Source: Sediminibacillus halophilus (lineage in GTDB: Bacteria > Bacillota > Bacilli > Bacillales > Amphibacillaceae). From it: DNA of 64,000 bases. The stretch spans positions 434,001-498,000 of the forward strand of contig NZ_FNHF01000001.1 of NCBI RefSeq assembly GCF_900103695.1, read 5' to 3'. The notes below the pieces were generated by a model. It did not search any database and was not told where the DNA came from. It saw only the letters and a list, made by a program, of their open reading frames with translations. The translations under genes and the position numbers were made by a program. Below are positions 18,122 to 26,448 of the stretch, one piece after another; position 1 is the stretch's first letter, and each line of letters starts with the position of its first letter.

Positions 18122-18895
18122 TCACTCTATGATTTGCTCACGAACAGGTGAAAAACTCTTTCTATGGCAGGGCGCAGCGCCGTATGCTTTTAACGCTTCC
18201 AAGTGCGCCTTCGTGCCATACCCTTTATTAGATTTGAAATGATACATCGGGTATCGCTCATCCAACGATTCCATCATCCAATCTCTGGTTACCTTGGCAA
18301 GAATACTTGCTGCAGCAATCGAAATACTTTTTTGGTCCCCTTTTATAATAGCTTCGACTGTACTTGATACACCATCAAGTTGAACAGCATCAACGAGAAT
18401 GTGATCTGGTTGAAAAGCAAGCTCATCCACTGCTTTGCGCATAGCGTGCTTGGAAGCTCGATAAATATTGAGCTGGTCGATTTCTCCGCTTTCAACGATA
18501 CCAATACCATAAGCCTCTGCGTGTTGGATGATATAGTGGTAATATTCCTCCCGGGTCTGTTCGCTTAATTGTTTGGAGTCGTTTAAGCCAGGCAGGTAGA
18601 AAGATTCTCCCAAAATCACCGCCGCTGCAACAACAGGGCCTGCCAAGGGTCCCCTGCCAGCTTCATCTATGCCTGCTACCTTATTACCGAGCTGATAATG
18701 TTTTTTTTCATACACACTCATTTGTACAAAAAGCTCTTGTTGGATAGATTGCTTTTGTTTTCTTCTTTGATATCCCGCTATTAATTTATGTACTCCCTTA
18801 CGATTATCTTTCTTCAACTCTTCAAGAAACGAATCAGATACTTGATCCGTGTCCAAGAGCTCCCTGATCTCAGGAATTCTCATATCCGATACCAA
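18122..18895 (-). CDS. rnhB: Ribonuclease HII
   Basis: RNase HII cleaves the RNA strand of RNA-DNA hybrids and starts removal of misincorporated ribonucleotides. The catalytic segment GIDEAGRGPLAGPVVAAAV (Asp77, Glu78 in this numbering) and later VDAVQ and KVTRDWMM blocks are present. The TTG at 18895 follows GGGGGA by eight bases and gives 258 residues, the usual size; ATGs upstream (for example 18910) lack spacing to a ribosome site, and an ATG four codons downstream is the other candidate. A small inverted repeat (ggcatcc/ggatgcc, 18953-18974) lies upstream. Confidence 0.94.
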   Translation of the reverse strand: MVSDMRIPEIRELLDTDQVSDSFLEELKKDNRKGVHKLIAGYQRRKQKQSIQQELFVQMSVYEKKHYQLGNKVAGIDEAGRGPLAGPVVAAAVILGESFYLPGLNDSKQLSEQTREEYYHYIIQHAEAYGIGIVESGEIDQLNIYRASKHAMRKAVDELAFQPDHILVDAVQLDGVSSTVEAIIKGDQKSISIAAASILAKVTRDWMMESLDERYPMYHFKSNKGYGTKAHLEALKAYGAAPCHRKSFSPVREQIIE

Positions 18896-19023
18896 TTTCC
18901 ATTCCCCCATATCCTTTATATCGACTATATTTTCTGGTAGTGAAGCACGAAAGGCATCCACAATGACGGATGCCTTTTGCAAAACAGTTAATTTGAGTGG
19001 TACGCTTTGTGGTTCAACGTCTC

Positions 19024-19866
19024 TTATGCAGGCCCTTCTAAAGTCAACCTGCCCAACCGGCCAGAACGCAGATCCCGGATGATTACTTCTGCAGTTTTCT
19101 CAAAATTCACCCGTCCTCCACTTTCCAAACAGCCTCTGGAACCGCCGATTTTTTCAAAGATGATTCCCATGTCATTCTCCGCTTCTAATCCATATCGCTC
19201 CAGAAGCAGTGTCGGGTAAGCATCTTTTAAAAAGTCGATAATAAAAGCAGCGATATCTTCTTTCGGCAGCAACTGGTCTTTAATCGTTCCAATAGCGGCT
19301 AGACGAAAGCCTACCAGTTCATCTTCGAATTTTGGCCACAAAATTCCCGGTGTATCCAAAAGTTCGAAATCCTTCTTTACCTTTATCCACTGTTGACTGG
19401 TGGTCACACCAGGCCGATCTCCCGTCTTAGCTATTTTTCTGTTTACCAGCCGGTTAATTAAAGTTGATTTACCAACATTCGGAATACCTAGAATCATCGC
19501 TCTGGACGCCCGTGGTCTGACACCCTTTTTCATGAGCTTTTCCTGCTTTTCTTTGCCCATTTCTTTTGCAGCAGCAATGACTAGTTGCACATCTTGTTTG
19601 TTCTGTACATCCACTGCCACAGATTTGATTCCTTCAGCCTCGAATTGATCCATCCACAGACGTGTAATTGCCTGATCAGCTAAATCCTTTTTCATCAGTA
19701 CGCGCATGCGCGGCTTATTTTGCAGCACCTCTTGCAGCATAGGATTTTGTGAAGAATCCGGCACCCGGGCATCAACCAATTCGATAACAAAATCCACTAA
19801 CTTCAATTTTTCCTGCACTTCTCGTTTGGCCTTTGCCATATGTCCTGGAAACCATTGAATCGTCAT
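19024..19866 (-). CDS. rbgA: RbgA, ribosome biogenesis GTPase
   Basis: RbgA (YlqF) acts late in 50S assembly, promoting incorporation of proteins such as L16. The 280-residue product from ATG 19866 (MTIQWFPGHMAKAKREVQEK) follows AGGTGGG. It is a circularly permuted GTPase: MKKDLAD (G4) precedes GIPNVGKSTLINRL (G1, about residue 122-135) and LLDTPGILWPKF (G3). The C-terminal ANTAR-like RNA-binding region follows. The neighbouring lepB and rnhB order is the standard Bacillus one. A perfect stem-loop precedes its ribosome site. Confidence 0.96.
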   Translation of the reverse strand: MTIQWFPGHMAKAKREVQEKLKLVDFVIELVDARVPDSSQNPMLQEVLQNKPRMRVLMKKDLADQAITRLWMDQFEAEGIKSVAVDVQNKQDVQLVIAAAKEMGKEKQEKLMKKGVRPRASRAMILGIPNVGKSTLINRLVNRKIAKTGDRPGVTTSQQWIKVKKDFELLDTPGILWPKFEDELVGFRLAAIGTIKDQLLPKEDIAAFIIDFLKDAYPTLLLERYGLEAENDMGIIFEKIGGSRGCLESGGRVNFEKTAEVIIRDLRSGRLGRLTLEGPA

Positions 19867-19883
19867 AGTATCCCACCTATTCC

Positions 19884-19918
19884 TTACCGTCTTTAACAAG
19901 AAACAGCAAAGACGGTAA
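19884..19918 (-). promoter_or_regulatory. Stem-loop in front of the rbgA ribosome site
   Basis: Perfect 11-bp inverted repeat ttaccgtcttt (19884-19894) / aaagacggtaa (19908-19918), 13-base loop. It ends about ten bases before the AGGTGGG of rbgA. There is no U-run after it on either strand, so it does not look like a terminator; an RNA processing or translation control element is possible. Confidence 0.45.
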
Positions 19919-19944
19919 CGTTCGATATATCATTAACATTGTTT

Positions 19945-20502
19945 TCACGTGTATAAACGGAAGCGGTCAAACGGCCAATATAATAACTGGACTTCTCCTA
20001 CCAGTTGATCATAAGAAATCAATCCTAACAAACGACTGTCCGTTGAATTGCCCCGGTTGTCCCCAAGTACTAATAAATGATTTTCTGGCACTTCTTCATA
20101 GCCGCCCGGCAATTCTTCGAGACTGAAATCGACGGTATAATTCTGGTTGCCCTCCATCATTTGCTTTGCAGACTTTAAATATGGTTCTTCCACTGCTTCT
20201 CCATTTATATAAAGGGTGTCATTTTTTACCTCTACATGGTCACCCGGTATGCCAATCACCCGTTTTATATAGTCTTTCTGGGCTGTAGCATGGAATACAA
20301 CGATATCGAATCTATCCGGATCGCCTACCAGATAATTTAATTTGTTTACAATCATATGATCTCCATTATGCAGTGTCGGCAGCATGGAAGGTCCATCTAC
20401 TACTATAGGAGCAAATAGAAACATCCGCACAATAACCGCCAGTAGTCCGGCAATCAAAAGTGCCTTAATCCAATCCAGCCATTCATTCTTTTTTTTGGCC
20501 AT
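19945..20502 (-). CDS. lepB: Type I signal peptidase
   Basis: This membrane-bound Ser/Lys protease removes signal peptides from exported proteins (Sip family). The ATG at 20502 follows GGAGGG by six bases; 185 residues. One N-terminal transmembrane helix is seen at about 11-31 (IKALLIAGLLAVIVRMFLFA), then the nucleophile Ser39 (VDGPSMLPTL), general base Lys80 (KDYIKRVIGIPGDHVE), and box E NHLLVLGDNRGNSTDSR. The short single-anchor form is typical of Bacilli. Upstream is rplS with its terminator. Confidence 0.96.
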   Translation of the reverse strand: MAKKKNEWLDWIKALLIAGLLAVIVRMFLFAPIVVDGPSMLPTLHNGDHMIVNKLNYLVGDPDRFDIVVFHATAQKDYIKRVIGIPGDHVEVKNDTLYINGEAVEEPYLKSAKQMMEGNQNYTVDFSLEELPGGYEEVPENHLLVLGDNRGNSTDSRLLGLISYDQLVGEVQLLYWPFDRFRLYT

Positions 20503-20649
20503 TATCTTCCCTCCATAAAACAGCTTCATTCCAGAATTTTTTTAATCCGGCTTAAAGCAGTAATCGGTCGACAAGTGTCTTACATTACCCGATCGCCTAT
20601 TTTTCAATGTCCGATTACTTTTCAGCAAACCAGTCTAATTACCTATTTT

Positions 20650-20686
20650 AAGTAGAAAAAAGGAGCTTGACTTTTCAAGCTCCTTT
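20650..20686 (-). terminator. Terminator of rplS
   Basis: Perfect 12-bp stem aaaggagcttga (20659-20670) / tcaagctccttt (20675-20686) with a four-base loop, followed on the minus strand by TTTTCTACTT. Confidence 0.85.
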
Positions 20687-20698
20687 CCTGCATTCAAA

Positions 20699-21043
20699 TT
20701 AGCGGATTTCTTTAATACGTGCAGCTTTACCACGCAGGTTGCGTAGATAGTAAAGTTTCGCACGACGTACTTTACCGCGGCGGCTCACTTCAATCTTATC
20801 AATGCGCGGAGAATGTACTGGAAAAGTACGTTCAACGCCTACGCCGTAAGAAATCTTACGAACAGTGAAAGTTTCGCTGATTCCGCCGTTTTGACGCTTA
20901 ATAACAACGCCTTCGAAAACCTGGATACGTTCACGGTTTCCTTCCACGACTTTAACGTGGACTTTTACCGTATCACCAGGGCGAAAATCAGGATGATCAG
21001 TGCGAAGCTGTTCTCTTGTCACTTCTTCTAAAATATTTTGCAT
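20699..21043 (-). CDS. rplS: 50S ribosomal protein L19
   Basis: L19 sits at the 30S-50S interface. The ATG at 21043 ([20 protein letters not shown]) gives 114 residues, the standard size; the upstream in-frame stretch is the leader RNA, not protein. Conserved [40 protein letters not shown] and the basic C-terminus are clear. It has its own promoter and leader and a strong terminator, so it is expressed separately from trmD. Confidence 0.98.
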   Translation of the reverse strand: MQNILEEVTREQLRTDHPDFRPGDTVKVHVKVVEGNRERIQVFEGVVIKRQNGGISETFTVRKISYGVGVERTFPVHSPRIDKIEVSRRGKVRRAKLYYLRNLRGKAARIKEIR

Positions 21044-21134
21044 CCTGTTACACTCCTTCCAAACCAACGTTCTTAACTTAAGAATAAAGACAGCGGAACA
21101 TTGTTTCTCCTGCTTAAACTTTCGTTTAAGCACA
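21044..21134 (-). ncRNA. L19 (rplS) mRNA leader, autoregulatory candidate
   Basis: Between the predicted transcript start (about 21134) and rplS are two hairpins: gcttaaac/gtttaagc (21112-21131) closed by a GAAA tetraloop on the minus strand, and ttcttaa/ttaagaa (21070-21084). Position and architecture fit the L19 leader family known from Bacillaceae, in which L19 is thought to bind its own mRNA. Assignment is by context and structure, not by covariance search. Confidence 0.6.
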
Positions 21135-21140
21135 ACAAAT

Positions 21141-21169
21141 AATATACCATATTAGACCGTCTACTTCAA
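21141..21169 (-). promoter_or_regulatory. Promoter of rplS
   Basis: Minus strand: -35 TTGAAG (21164-21169), exactly 17 bases, -10 TATATT (21141-21146). Transcription would start near 21134, just before the leader hairpins. Confidence 0.7.
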
Positions 21170-21232
21170 CTATTTATTAATGATTCCCGGAAATAGATTT
21201 AACAATCAACTATTCCGTATATATTAGCTCAA

Positions 21233-21973
21233 TTATTCGTCATTCAAGTCTTCCAGCCATTGTCGTTCTTTGTCTGTCAATGGAAAATCATCGAGCAAAT
21301 CCCTGCGCCGTTGATAAGTCCGTTTCAACGATTGCAGACGCCTCCATTCCTCAATCTTGCCGTGGTTTCCCGATACTAGTACATCCGGCACTCGCATTCC
21401 TCGAAAATCAAGCGGTCTGGTATAATGAGGATGCTCGAGTAAGCCGGTGGAAAATGAATCCTCCGGTGCAGACGATTCATTACCGAGAACACCAGGAAGC
21501 AATCGGACCACACTGTCAATAACCACCATCGCACCCAATTCTCCACCTGTCAAGACGTAATCACCTATCGATATTTCATCGGTTGCGATATGTTCACGGA
21601 TCCTTTCGTCATAACCCTCATAATGCCCGCAAATAAAAATCAGGTGTTCCTCGTTTGCGAGTTCCATCGCTTTTGACTGATTGTAAGGCTCCCCCTGAGG
21701 GCACATCAGTACAATACGTGGTTTCGCTTTTTTTTCTGAACAATCTGCTGACAAGTCTTCCACAGCATCGAACACGGGTTGAGGGGTGAGAACCATTCCG
21801 GCACCACCCCCGTATGGATAGTCATCCACCTTTTTATGCTTATTTTGCGAATATTCACGGAAATTAACCAATCGATATTGAAATGCTCCGGTGTCCTGCG
21901 CTTTTTTTAAGATCGAATGGTTCATAACCCCGTCAAACATCTCGGGGAACAGCGTCAGTATATCTATTTTCAT
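21233..21973 (-). CDS. trmD: TrmD, tRNA (guanine37-N1)-methyltransferase
   Basis: TrmD methylates G37 next to the anticodon to prevent frameshifting. The 246-residue SPOUT enzyme starts [20 protein letters not shown]; the trefoil-knot S-adenosylmethionine site is visible in [31 protein letters not shown] (about 135-151) and the conserved [13 protein letters not shown]. It overlaps the end of rimM by four bases, the standard coupling of these genes. Confidence 0.98.
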   Translation of the reverse strand: MKIDILTLFPEMFDGVMNHSILKKAQDTGAFQYRLVNFREYSQNKHKKVDDYPYGGGAGMVLTPQPVFDAVEDLSADCSEKKAKPRIVLMCPQGEPYNQSKAMELANEEHLIFICGHYEGYDERIREHIATDEISIGDYVLTGGELGAMVVIDSVVRLLPGVLGNESSAPEDSFSTGLLEHPHYTRPLDFRGMRVPDVLVSGNHGKIEEWRRLQSLKRTYQRRRDLLDDFPLTDKERQWLEDLNDE

Positions 21974-22488
21974 TGGTCAAGCAGTCCCTCCATCGGCTCT
22001 ATGGTTACCCGCTTTTGATCGACCTCAATGGTTTTAACAATTTCCTCTATGTAGGGAATCAATAAATCCTTTTCGCCTTTTCTACTTGTTACCCATACAT
22101 CATTGGCACCTGGTGATAATATCTCTTTGATCTTTCCCAGGAATTCTCCATTCGTCGTATAAACTTCACAGCCAATGATTTCGTGGTAATAAAATTCGCC
22201 TTCTTCCAAGGGAGCCAACTGTTCTCCCCTTACTTGAAGCACGCCATTTTTTAAATCCTCCGCATCGTTAAGGGTATCATAACCGGAAAAGTGCAATAAA
22301 TCAAAGTTCTTATGCCTGCGGTGACCATCAACAGTAAGGGCTATCGGGCTTCCTTGACCATCAGACCAGTATAACCTGCTACCGGTTTCAAATCGTTCAT
22401 CAAAATCGGTAATCCGCACTACCTTTACCTCTCCCTTGATTCCATGGGTGTTTACAATTTTTCCAACATTGTACATTTCTTCGCTCAT
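21970..22488 (-). CDS. rimM: RimM, 16S rRNA processing protein
   Basis: RimM assists maturation of the 30S head near S19. The 172-residue protein begins [20 protein letters not shown] with the RimM N-terminal domain and continues with a PRC-barrel ([20 protein letters not shown], then [20 protein letters not shown]). It is between ylqD and trmD as in other Bacilli. Confidence 0.97.
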   Translation of the reverse strand: MSEEMYNVGKIVNTHGIKGEVKVVRITDFDERFETGSRLYWSDGQGSPIALTVDGHRRHKNFDLLHFSGYDTLNDAEDLKNGVLQVRGEQLAPLEEGEFYYHEIIGCEVYTTNGEFLGKIKEILSPGANDVWVTSRKGEKDLLIPYIEEIVKTIEVDQKRVTIEPMEGLLDQ

Positions 22489-22499
22489 ATATTCACCTG

Positions 22500-22886
22500 C
22501 TATGTAATTTGAATCACGATGCCATCTTTCACGATAATTGCTTTGTTATCGGAGATGTCATTCCAGTTAAATCCTTCTTCAACTTCAACAAGAGTTTCAA
22601 CTTCTTCTTCTGTTATTTCACTGCCAATAGGCAGTATGTCCAACTGTTCCAATTGAAATTCTATCCACTTGATTTTGTCTTTGCGCTTTTTTATTTCCTG
22701 TTGGAACCGTTTGGCTACTTCATGTTTGGAAACTCCTTTTTTATTTTGTAGTTTCCTCTGTTCAAATTGCAGTTGTTGACACTCTTGTTCAAGCTGCTGT
22801 TTATTTTGGTTAAACTGTTCCACCAGGCTTTCCTTGCTTCTCTCCGTGATTACCTGCTTGACAGGAATTTTCCGAATTATTTTCAA
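22500..22886 (-). CDS. ylqD: YlqD family protein
   Basis: YlqD is a small conserved protein of unknown function found in this operon across Bacillaceae. From a TTG at 22886 (six bases after AGGGG) the product is 128 residues, beginning MKIIRKIPVKQVITERSKES; an upstream in-frame ATG would add residues not seen in relatives. A long coiled coil covers about residues 20-75 (QQLEQECQQLQFEQRKLQNK), then a small strand-rich domain ending NKAIIVKDGIVIQIT. It precedes rimM by 11 bases. Confidence 0.85.
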   Translation of the reverse strand: MKIIRKIPVKQVITERSKESLVEQFNQNKQQLEQECQQLQFEQRKLQNKKGVSKHEVAKRFQQEIKKRKDKIKWIEFQLEQLDILPIGSEITEEEVETLVEVEEGFNWNDISDNKAIIVKDGIVIQIT

Positions 22887-23044
22887 TAACAGCCCCTGCC
22901 TTTCCTCCATACTTCCCAAGTCATATTTCTGGTTCGAAAAGGATTACTGGTCGTACCTGTTGAAAGACCAATTAAAAGCTGTCCCCGAGACCAGGCTGAT
23001 TCTAGAGAGGCAGGTAAAAAGGATGACAACTTTTATGAATTTGG

Positions 23045-23073
23045 AAAAAAGGGAAAGGTTCCCCCTTCCCCTT
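23045..23073 (-). terminator. Terminator after khpA
   Basis: aagggaaagg (23049-23058) pairs with ccttcccctt (23064-23073), with a G-U pair and five-base loop, followed on the minus strand by TTTTTTCC. It ends the ffh-rpsP-khpA unit, so ylqD-rimM-trmD needs a separate promoter in 22887-23045, which I could not pin down. Confidence 0.7.
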
Positions 23074-23074
23074 T

Positions 23075-23302
23075 TCACATGATATCCAAATAGATTCGCT
23101 TTGTTTCATCCGATCCGGCAGCATAAACGACCGTTCGAACGGCTTTTGCGATTCGTCCGTTTTTCCCGATTACTTTTCCGACATCATCCTGATTGACAGT
23201 TAAATGGTAAGTCAATCTCTCATCGTCTTCTTTGACTGTCACCTGGACATCTTCCGGATAATCGACCAACGGAGCCACCATCGTTTCGATTAAGGCTTTC
23301 AT
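23075..23302 (-). CDS. khpA: KhpA, KH-domain RNA-binding protein
   Basis: KhpA (YlqC) is a 75-residue single KH-domain protein; in other Firmicutes it works with KhpB/Jag in RNA binding and cell division. The KH GxxG loop is in DVGKVIGKNGRIAKAVRT (about 42-58). It follows rpsP by 14 bases and ends directly at a terminator. Confidence 0.95.
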   Translation of the reverse strand: MKALIETMVAPLVDYPEDVQVTVKEDDERLTYHLTVNQDDVGKVIGKNGRIAKAVRTVVYAAGSDETKRIYLDIM

Positions 23303-23316
23303 GATATCACTCTACT

Positions 23317-23589
23317 TTACTTTTGGTTTTTCGTATCGTGGAATTTCGTCATGATGCCTTCTTTTGAGAAAAGGTTACGTACTGTATCACTAGGCTTAGC
23401 ACCTTTAGTCATCCAGTCAAGCGCCTTATCTTCATCTAGTTTTACTTCAACCGGGTTGGCTACCGGATTGTAAGTGCCAATTTGTTCAATAAAACGTCCG
23501 TCACGAGGAGAACGTGAATCAGCTACTACTACACGATAAAATGGATTTCTTTTTGAACCCATACGCTTTAAACGAATTTTAACAGCCAT
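23317..23589 (-). CDS. rpsP: 30S ribosomal protein S16
   Basis: S16 stabilises the 30S body. The ATG at 23589 ([20 protein letters not shown]) follows GGAGG by eight bases and gives 90 residues, the usual length. Conserved [19 protein letters not shown] and the segment [20 protein letters not shown] are present. Between ffh and khpA as expected. Confidence 0.98.
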   Translation of the reverse strand: MAVKIRLKRMGSKRNPFYRVVVADSRSPRDGRFIEQIGTYNPVANPVEVKLDEDKALDWMTKGAKPSDTVRNLFSKEGIMTKFHDTKNQK

Positions 23590-23671
23590 GTCTTGCACCT
23601 CCATCATTTATATTGCTTATCACAAGTTTAGATTCTATCAGATGTTCATTTGTCTGTAAAGTGTTTTTCCA

Positions 23672-25015
23672 TTACATGAACGGAAATTTCATTCCTTTTC
23701 CTTTTTTCCCTTTTTGCATATTGGTCATCTGCTTCATCATTTTCTTCATTTCTTCAAATTGTTTGAGCAGACGGTTGACTTCCGAGACCGATCTTCCGGC
23801 ACCTTTTGCAATCCGCTTCTTTCGGCTGGCGTTCATTACCCCAGGATCCTGCCGTTCCTGTTTTGTCATGGATTGGATGATCGCTTCGACATGGGCAAGT
23901 TGTTTTTCATCGAATTGAACATTCTTTAAACCCTTCATTTTATTCGCCCCGGGAAGCATACCGATTAAGTCTTCCAATGGTCCCATATTTCGGACCTGTC
24001 CCATTTGCTCCAGGAAGTCATCAAATGTAAAGGATGCAGACCGCATTTTTTCTTCCAATTCCTTGGCTTTGTTCTCATCCACTGTGTCTTGTGCTTTTTC
24101 TATCAGCGAAAGAACGTCGCCCATACCCAGGATTCTAGAAGCCATCCGTTCAGGATGAAATGCTTCCAACTCATCCAGTTTTTCTCCCATCCCGGCAAAT
24201 TTAATCGGTTTGTCCGTAACGGCTTTGATCGATAACGCAGCACCGCCTCGTGTGTCGCCATCCAACTTCGTCAATACTACACCAGTAACATCAAGCTGCT
24301 CATTGAAGCTTTCTGCAACATTGACAGCATCTTGTCCTGTCATCGCGTCAACAACCAAGAAGATTTCATCCGGTTTTACGTTGGACTTGATTTGATCCAA
24401 TTCATCCATTAGTTCATTATCAACATGCAAACGGCCTGCCGTATCAATGATAACGTAATCCTGATGTTCCGCTTTTGCTTGCTCGATAGCCTGATTGGCA
24501 ATATCGACTGGATTTGCATCTGTGCCCAAGGAGAACACCGGCATGCTCAATTGCTTACCCAATGTTTCCAACTGGTCAATCGCAGCCGGTCGATAAACGT
24601 CTGCTGCCACCAAAAGTGGATTCCGATTATATTTTTTACGAAGTAAGTTCGCAAGCTTCCCAGTGGTAGTCGTTTTACCTGCACCCTGAAGACCAACCAT
24701 CATAATCACAGTTGGCGGACGGTCGGCTACTGCTATTTTACTTTGCTCGCCGCCCATCAGCTCCGTCAGTTCATCTCTGACTACTTTAATCACCTGCTGG
24801 CCGGGCGTCAGACTTTCCATGACTTCTTGCCCGACTGCACGTTCTTTAATACGTTTGACAAAGTCTTTCACGACTTTGAAGTTGACGTCTGCTTCCAATA
24901 AAGCAAGCCGTACTTCTCTTGTCATTTCCTTTACATCCTGCTCGGTGACTTTCCCTTTTCCCTTAATACGCTGGATTGTCCCTTGCAGGCGTTCGGCCAA
25001 GCCTTCAAATGCCAT
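23672..25015 (-). CDS. ffh: Ffh, signal recognition particle GTPase (SRP54)
   Basis: Ffh binds signal sequences and SRP RNA and, with FtsY, delivers ribosomes to the translocon. The 447 residues contain the N domain, the G domain with GLQGAGKTTTTGKLA (about 107-121), VAADVYRPAAIDQL, DTAGRLHVD and TKLDGDTRGG, and the methionine-rich M domain ending MMKQMTNMQKGKKGKGMKF. It follows ylxM by 13 bases and is in the same unit as ftsY and smc. Confidence 0.98.
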   Translation of the reverse strand: MAFEGLAERLQGTIQRIKGKGKVTEQDVKEMTREVRLALLEADVNFKVVKDFVKRIKERAVGQEVMESLTPGQQVIKVVRDELTELMGGEQSKIAVADRPPTVIMMVGLQGAGKTTTTGKLANLLRKKYNRNPLLVAADVYRPAAIDQLETLGKQLSMPVFSLGTDANPVDIANQAIEQAKAEHQDYVIIDTAGRLHVDNELMDELDQIKSNVKPDEIFLVVDAMTGQDAVNVAESFNEQLDVTGVVLTKLDGDTRGGAALSIKAVTDKPIKFAGMGEKLDELEAFHPERMASRILGMGDVLSLIEKAQDTVDENKAKELEEKMRSASFTFDDFLEQMGQVRNMGPLEDLIGMLPGANKMKGLKNVQFDEKQLAHVEAIIQSMTKQERQDPGVMNASRKKRIAKGAGRSVSEVNRLLKQFEEMKKMMKQMTNMQKGKKGKGMKFPFM

Positions 25016-25028
25016 AGAAGGAGCCCCC

Positions 25029-25355
25029 TTAATCTAATTCTTTAAGTGAAGTAACCAATTCTCTTAAAGTAGTTAACTGATTTCCTTTCAGCGCTTGTTC
25101 CAGCTGCTCCAGCAACTGTGTGCGCTCTGTGAATTTCTTATACAAATGGAGCTTATCCTCATAAGCTTCCAGCATCGATTCCGTACGTCGGATATTATCG
25201 TAGACGGCTTGTCGTGAAACATCGAACGTTTCGGAAATCTCACCGAGTGAATAATCCTCCAAATAGTACAGTTCCATGTAGTTTCGCTGTTTCGGTGTCA
25301 GCAATTCCTGATAAAAGTCAAATAGAAAATTAACTCTGGTCGTTTTTTCCAGCAA
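25029..25355 (-). CDS. ylxM: YlxM/p13-like SRP-associated DNA-binding protein
   Basis: YlxM proteins are small helix-turn-helix proteins encoded before ffh; in Streptococcus YlxM is reported to modulate SRP assembly. The product from TTG 25355 ([20 protein letters not shown]) is 108 residues; a GTG three codons upstream lies on the ribosome site. The HTH is in [20 protein letters not shown] (about 36-55), resembling sigma region 4, then a long helical tail. Coupled to ffh by a 13-base gap. Confidence 0.93.
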   Translation of the reverse strand: MLEKTTRVNFLFDFYQELLTPKQRNYMELYYLEDYSLGEISETFDVSRQAVYDNIRRTESMLEAYEDKLHLYKKFTERTQLLEQLEQALKGNQLTTLRELVTSLKELD

Positions 25356-25421
25356 AGCGAGCACTCCTTGTTAAGTGAAATGCCTTTACAATGAAATACT
25401 ACCTAACATTCTTAGGTCGTG

Positions 25422-26426
25422 TCAAGATGTTTCCTCTTCCAGCATATCTGCAAACAATCCATAAACAAAGGCATGTGCATCGAAGGTCTGTAAATCAGTG
25501 ACTTTCTCTCCTAAGCCGACATACTTTACTGGTATCTGTAATTCATTTCGAATAGCGAGTACAATGCCACCTTTTGCCGTACCATCCAACTTGGTCAATA
25601 CGATTCCTGACACATCCGTCGCTTCGGAAAAGGTTTTTGCCTGGCTCATGGCATTCTGACCTGTGGTTGCGTCGAGGACAAGCAGTACCTCTTGCGGGCC
25701 GTCTGGAACCTCCCGGGAAATGACTTTTTTCACTTTGGCAAGTTCATTCATCAAATTGACTTTGTTCTGCAAACGTCCAGCCGTATCACACAATAAAACA
25801 TCTGCCCCTCTGGATCTCGCTGCCTGGATGCCATCGTAAACTACTGCAGCCGGGTCACTGCCAGCGTTATGCTTGATAACATCAACACCAGCTCTTTCCC
25901 CCCAGACTTCCAACTGCTCAATCGCTCCTGCACGGAAGGTATCACCGGCTGCCATGATTACCTTTTTCCCTTCCTGCTTCAACTGGTGAGCCATTTTTCC
26001 TATGGTCGTTGTTTTTCCGACACCATTGACCCCGACAAATAATATGACAGACAATCCTTCTTCATTCAATTGCAGTTTTGCCGTGTCTCCGTCCTTCTCC
26101 CCATAATAGATTTCGACCAGCTTTTCGGATATGACTTCCTTCATTTCTCGACTATCTTTAATGTTTTTTCGTTTCACTTCCATTTTCAATTCATCGATAA
26201 GATCCATTACAGCTGTTACGCCGACATCTGCCGATATCAAGATTTCTTCCAGGTCCTCAAAAAAGTCCTCATCCACCTTACGATAACGGGCAACTAAGTC
26301 ATTTATTTTGCTGGAAAAAGAGCCTCTCGTCTTGGAAAGCCCTTCTTTATACGTTTCAGGCTGTGCCTCTTGTTGATCAGCAGTATCACCGCTGAATTTT
26401 TCTTTCAATTTTTTAAAAAAGCTCAT
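25422..26426 (-). CDS. ftsY: FtsY, SRP receptor
   Basis: FtsY is the membrane-associated SRP receptor GTPase. The 334-residue product has a short charged A region (SFFKKLKEKFSGDTADQQEA), the N domain and the G domain with GVNGVGKTTTIGKMAHQL (about 131-148), AGDTFRAGAIEQLEVWG, CDTAGRLQNK and TKLDGTAKGG. The A region is short, as in Gram-positives. smc ends 23 bases before its start codon. Confidence 0.98.
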   Translation of the reverse strand: MSFFKKLKEKFSGDTADQQEAQPETYKEGLSKTRGSFSSKINDLVARYRKVDEDFFEDLEEILISADVGVTAVMDLIDELKMEVKRKNIKDSREMKEVISEKLVEIYYGEKDGDTAKLQLNEEGLSVILFVGVNGVGKTTTIGKMAHQLKQEGKKVIMAAGDTFRAGAIEQLEVWGERAGVDVIKHNAGSDPAAVVYDGIQAARSRGADVLLCDTAGRLQNKVNLMNELAKVKKVISREVPDGPQEVLLVLDATTGQNAMSQAKTFSEATDVSGIVLTKLDGTAKGGIVLAIRNELQIPVKYVGLGEKVTDLQTFDAHAFVYGLFADMLEEETS

Positions 26427-26448
26427 AATACCTTCCTTTCTGGTGCAT

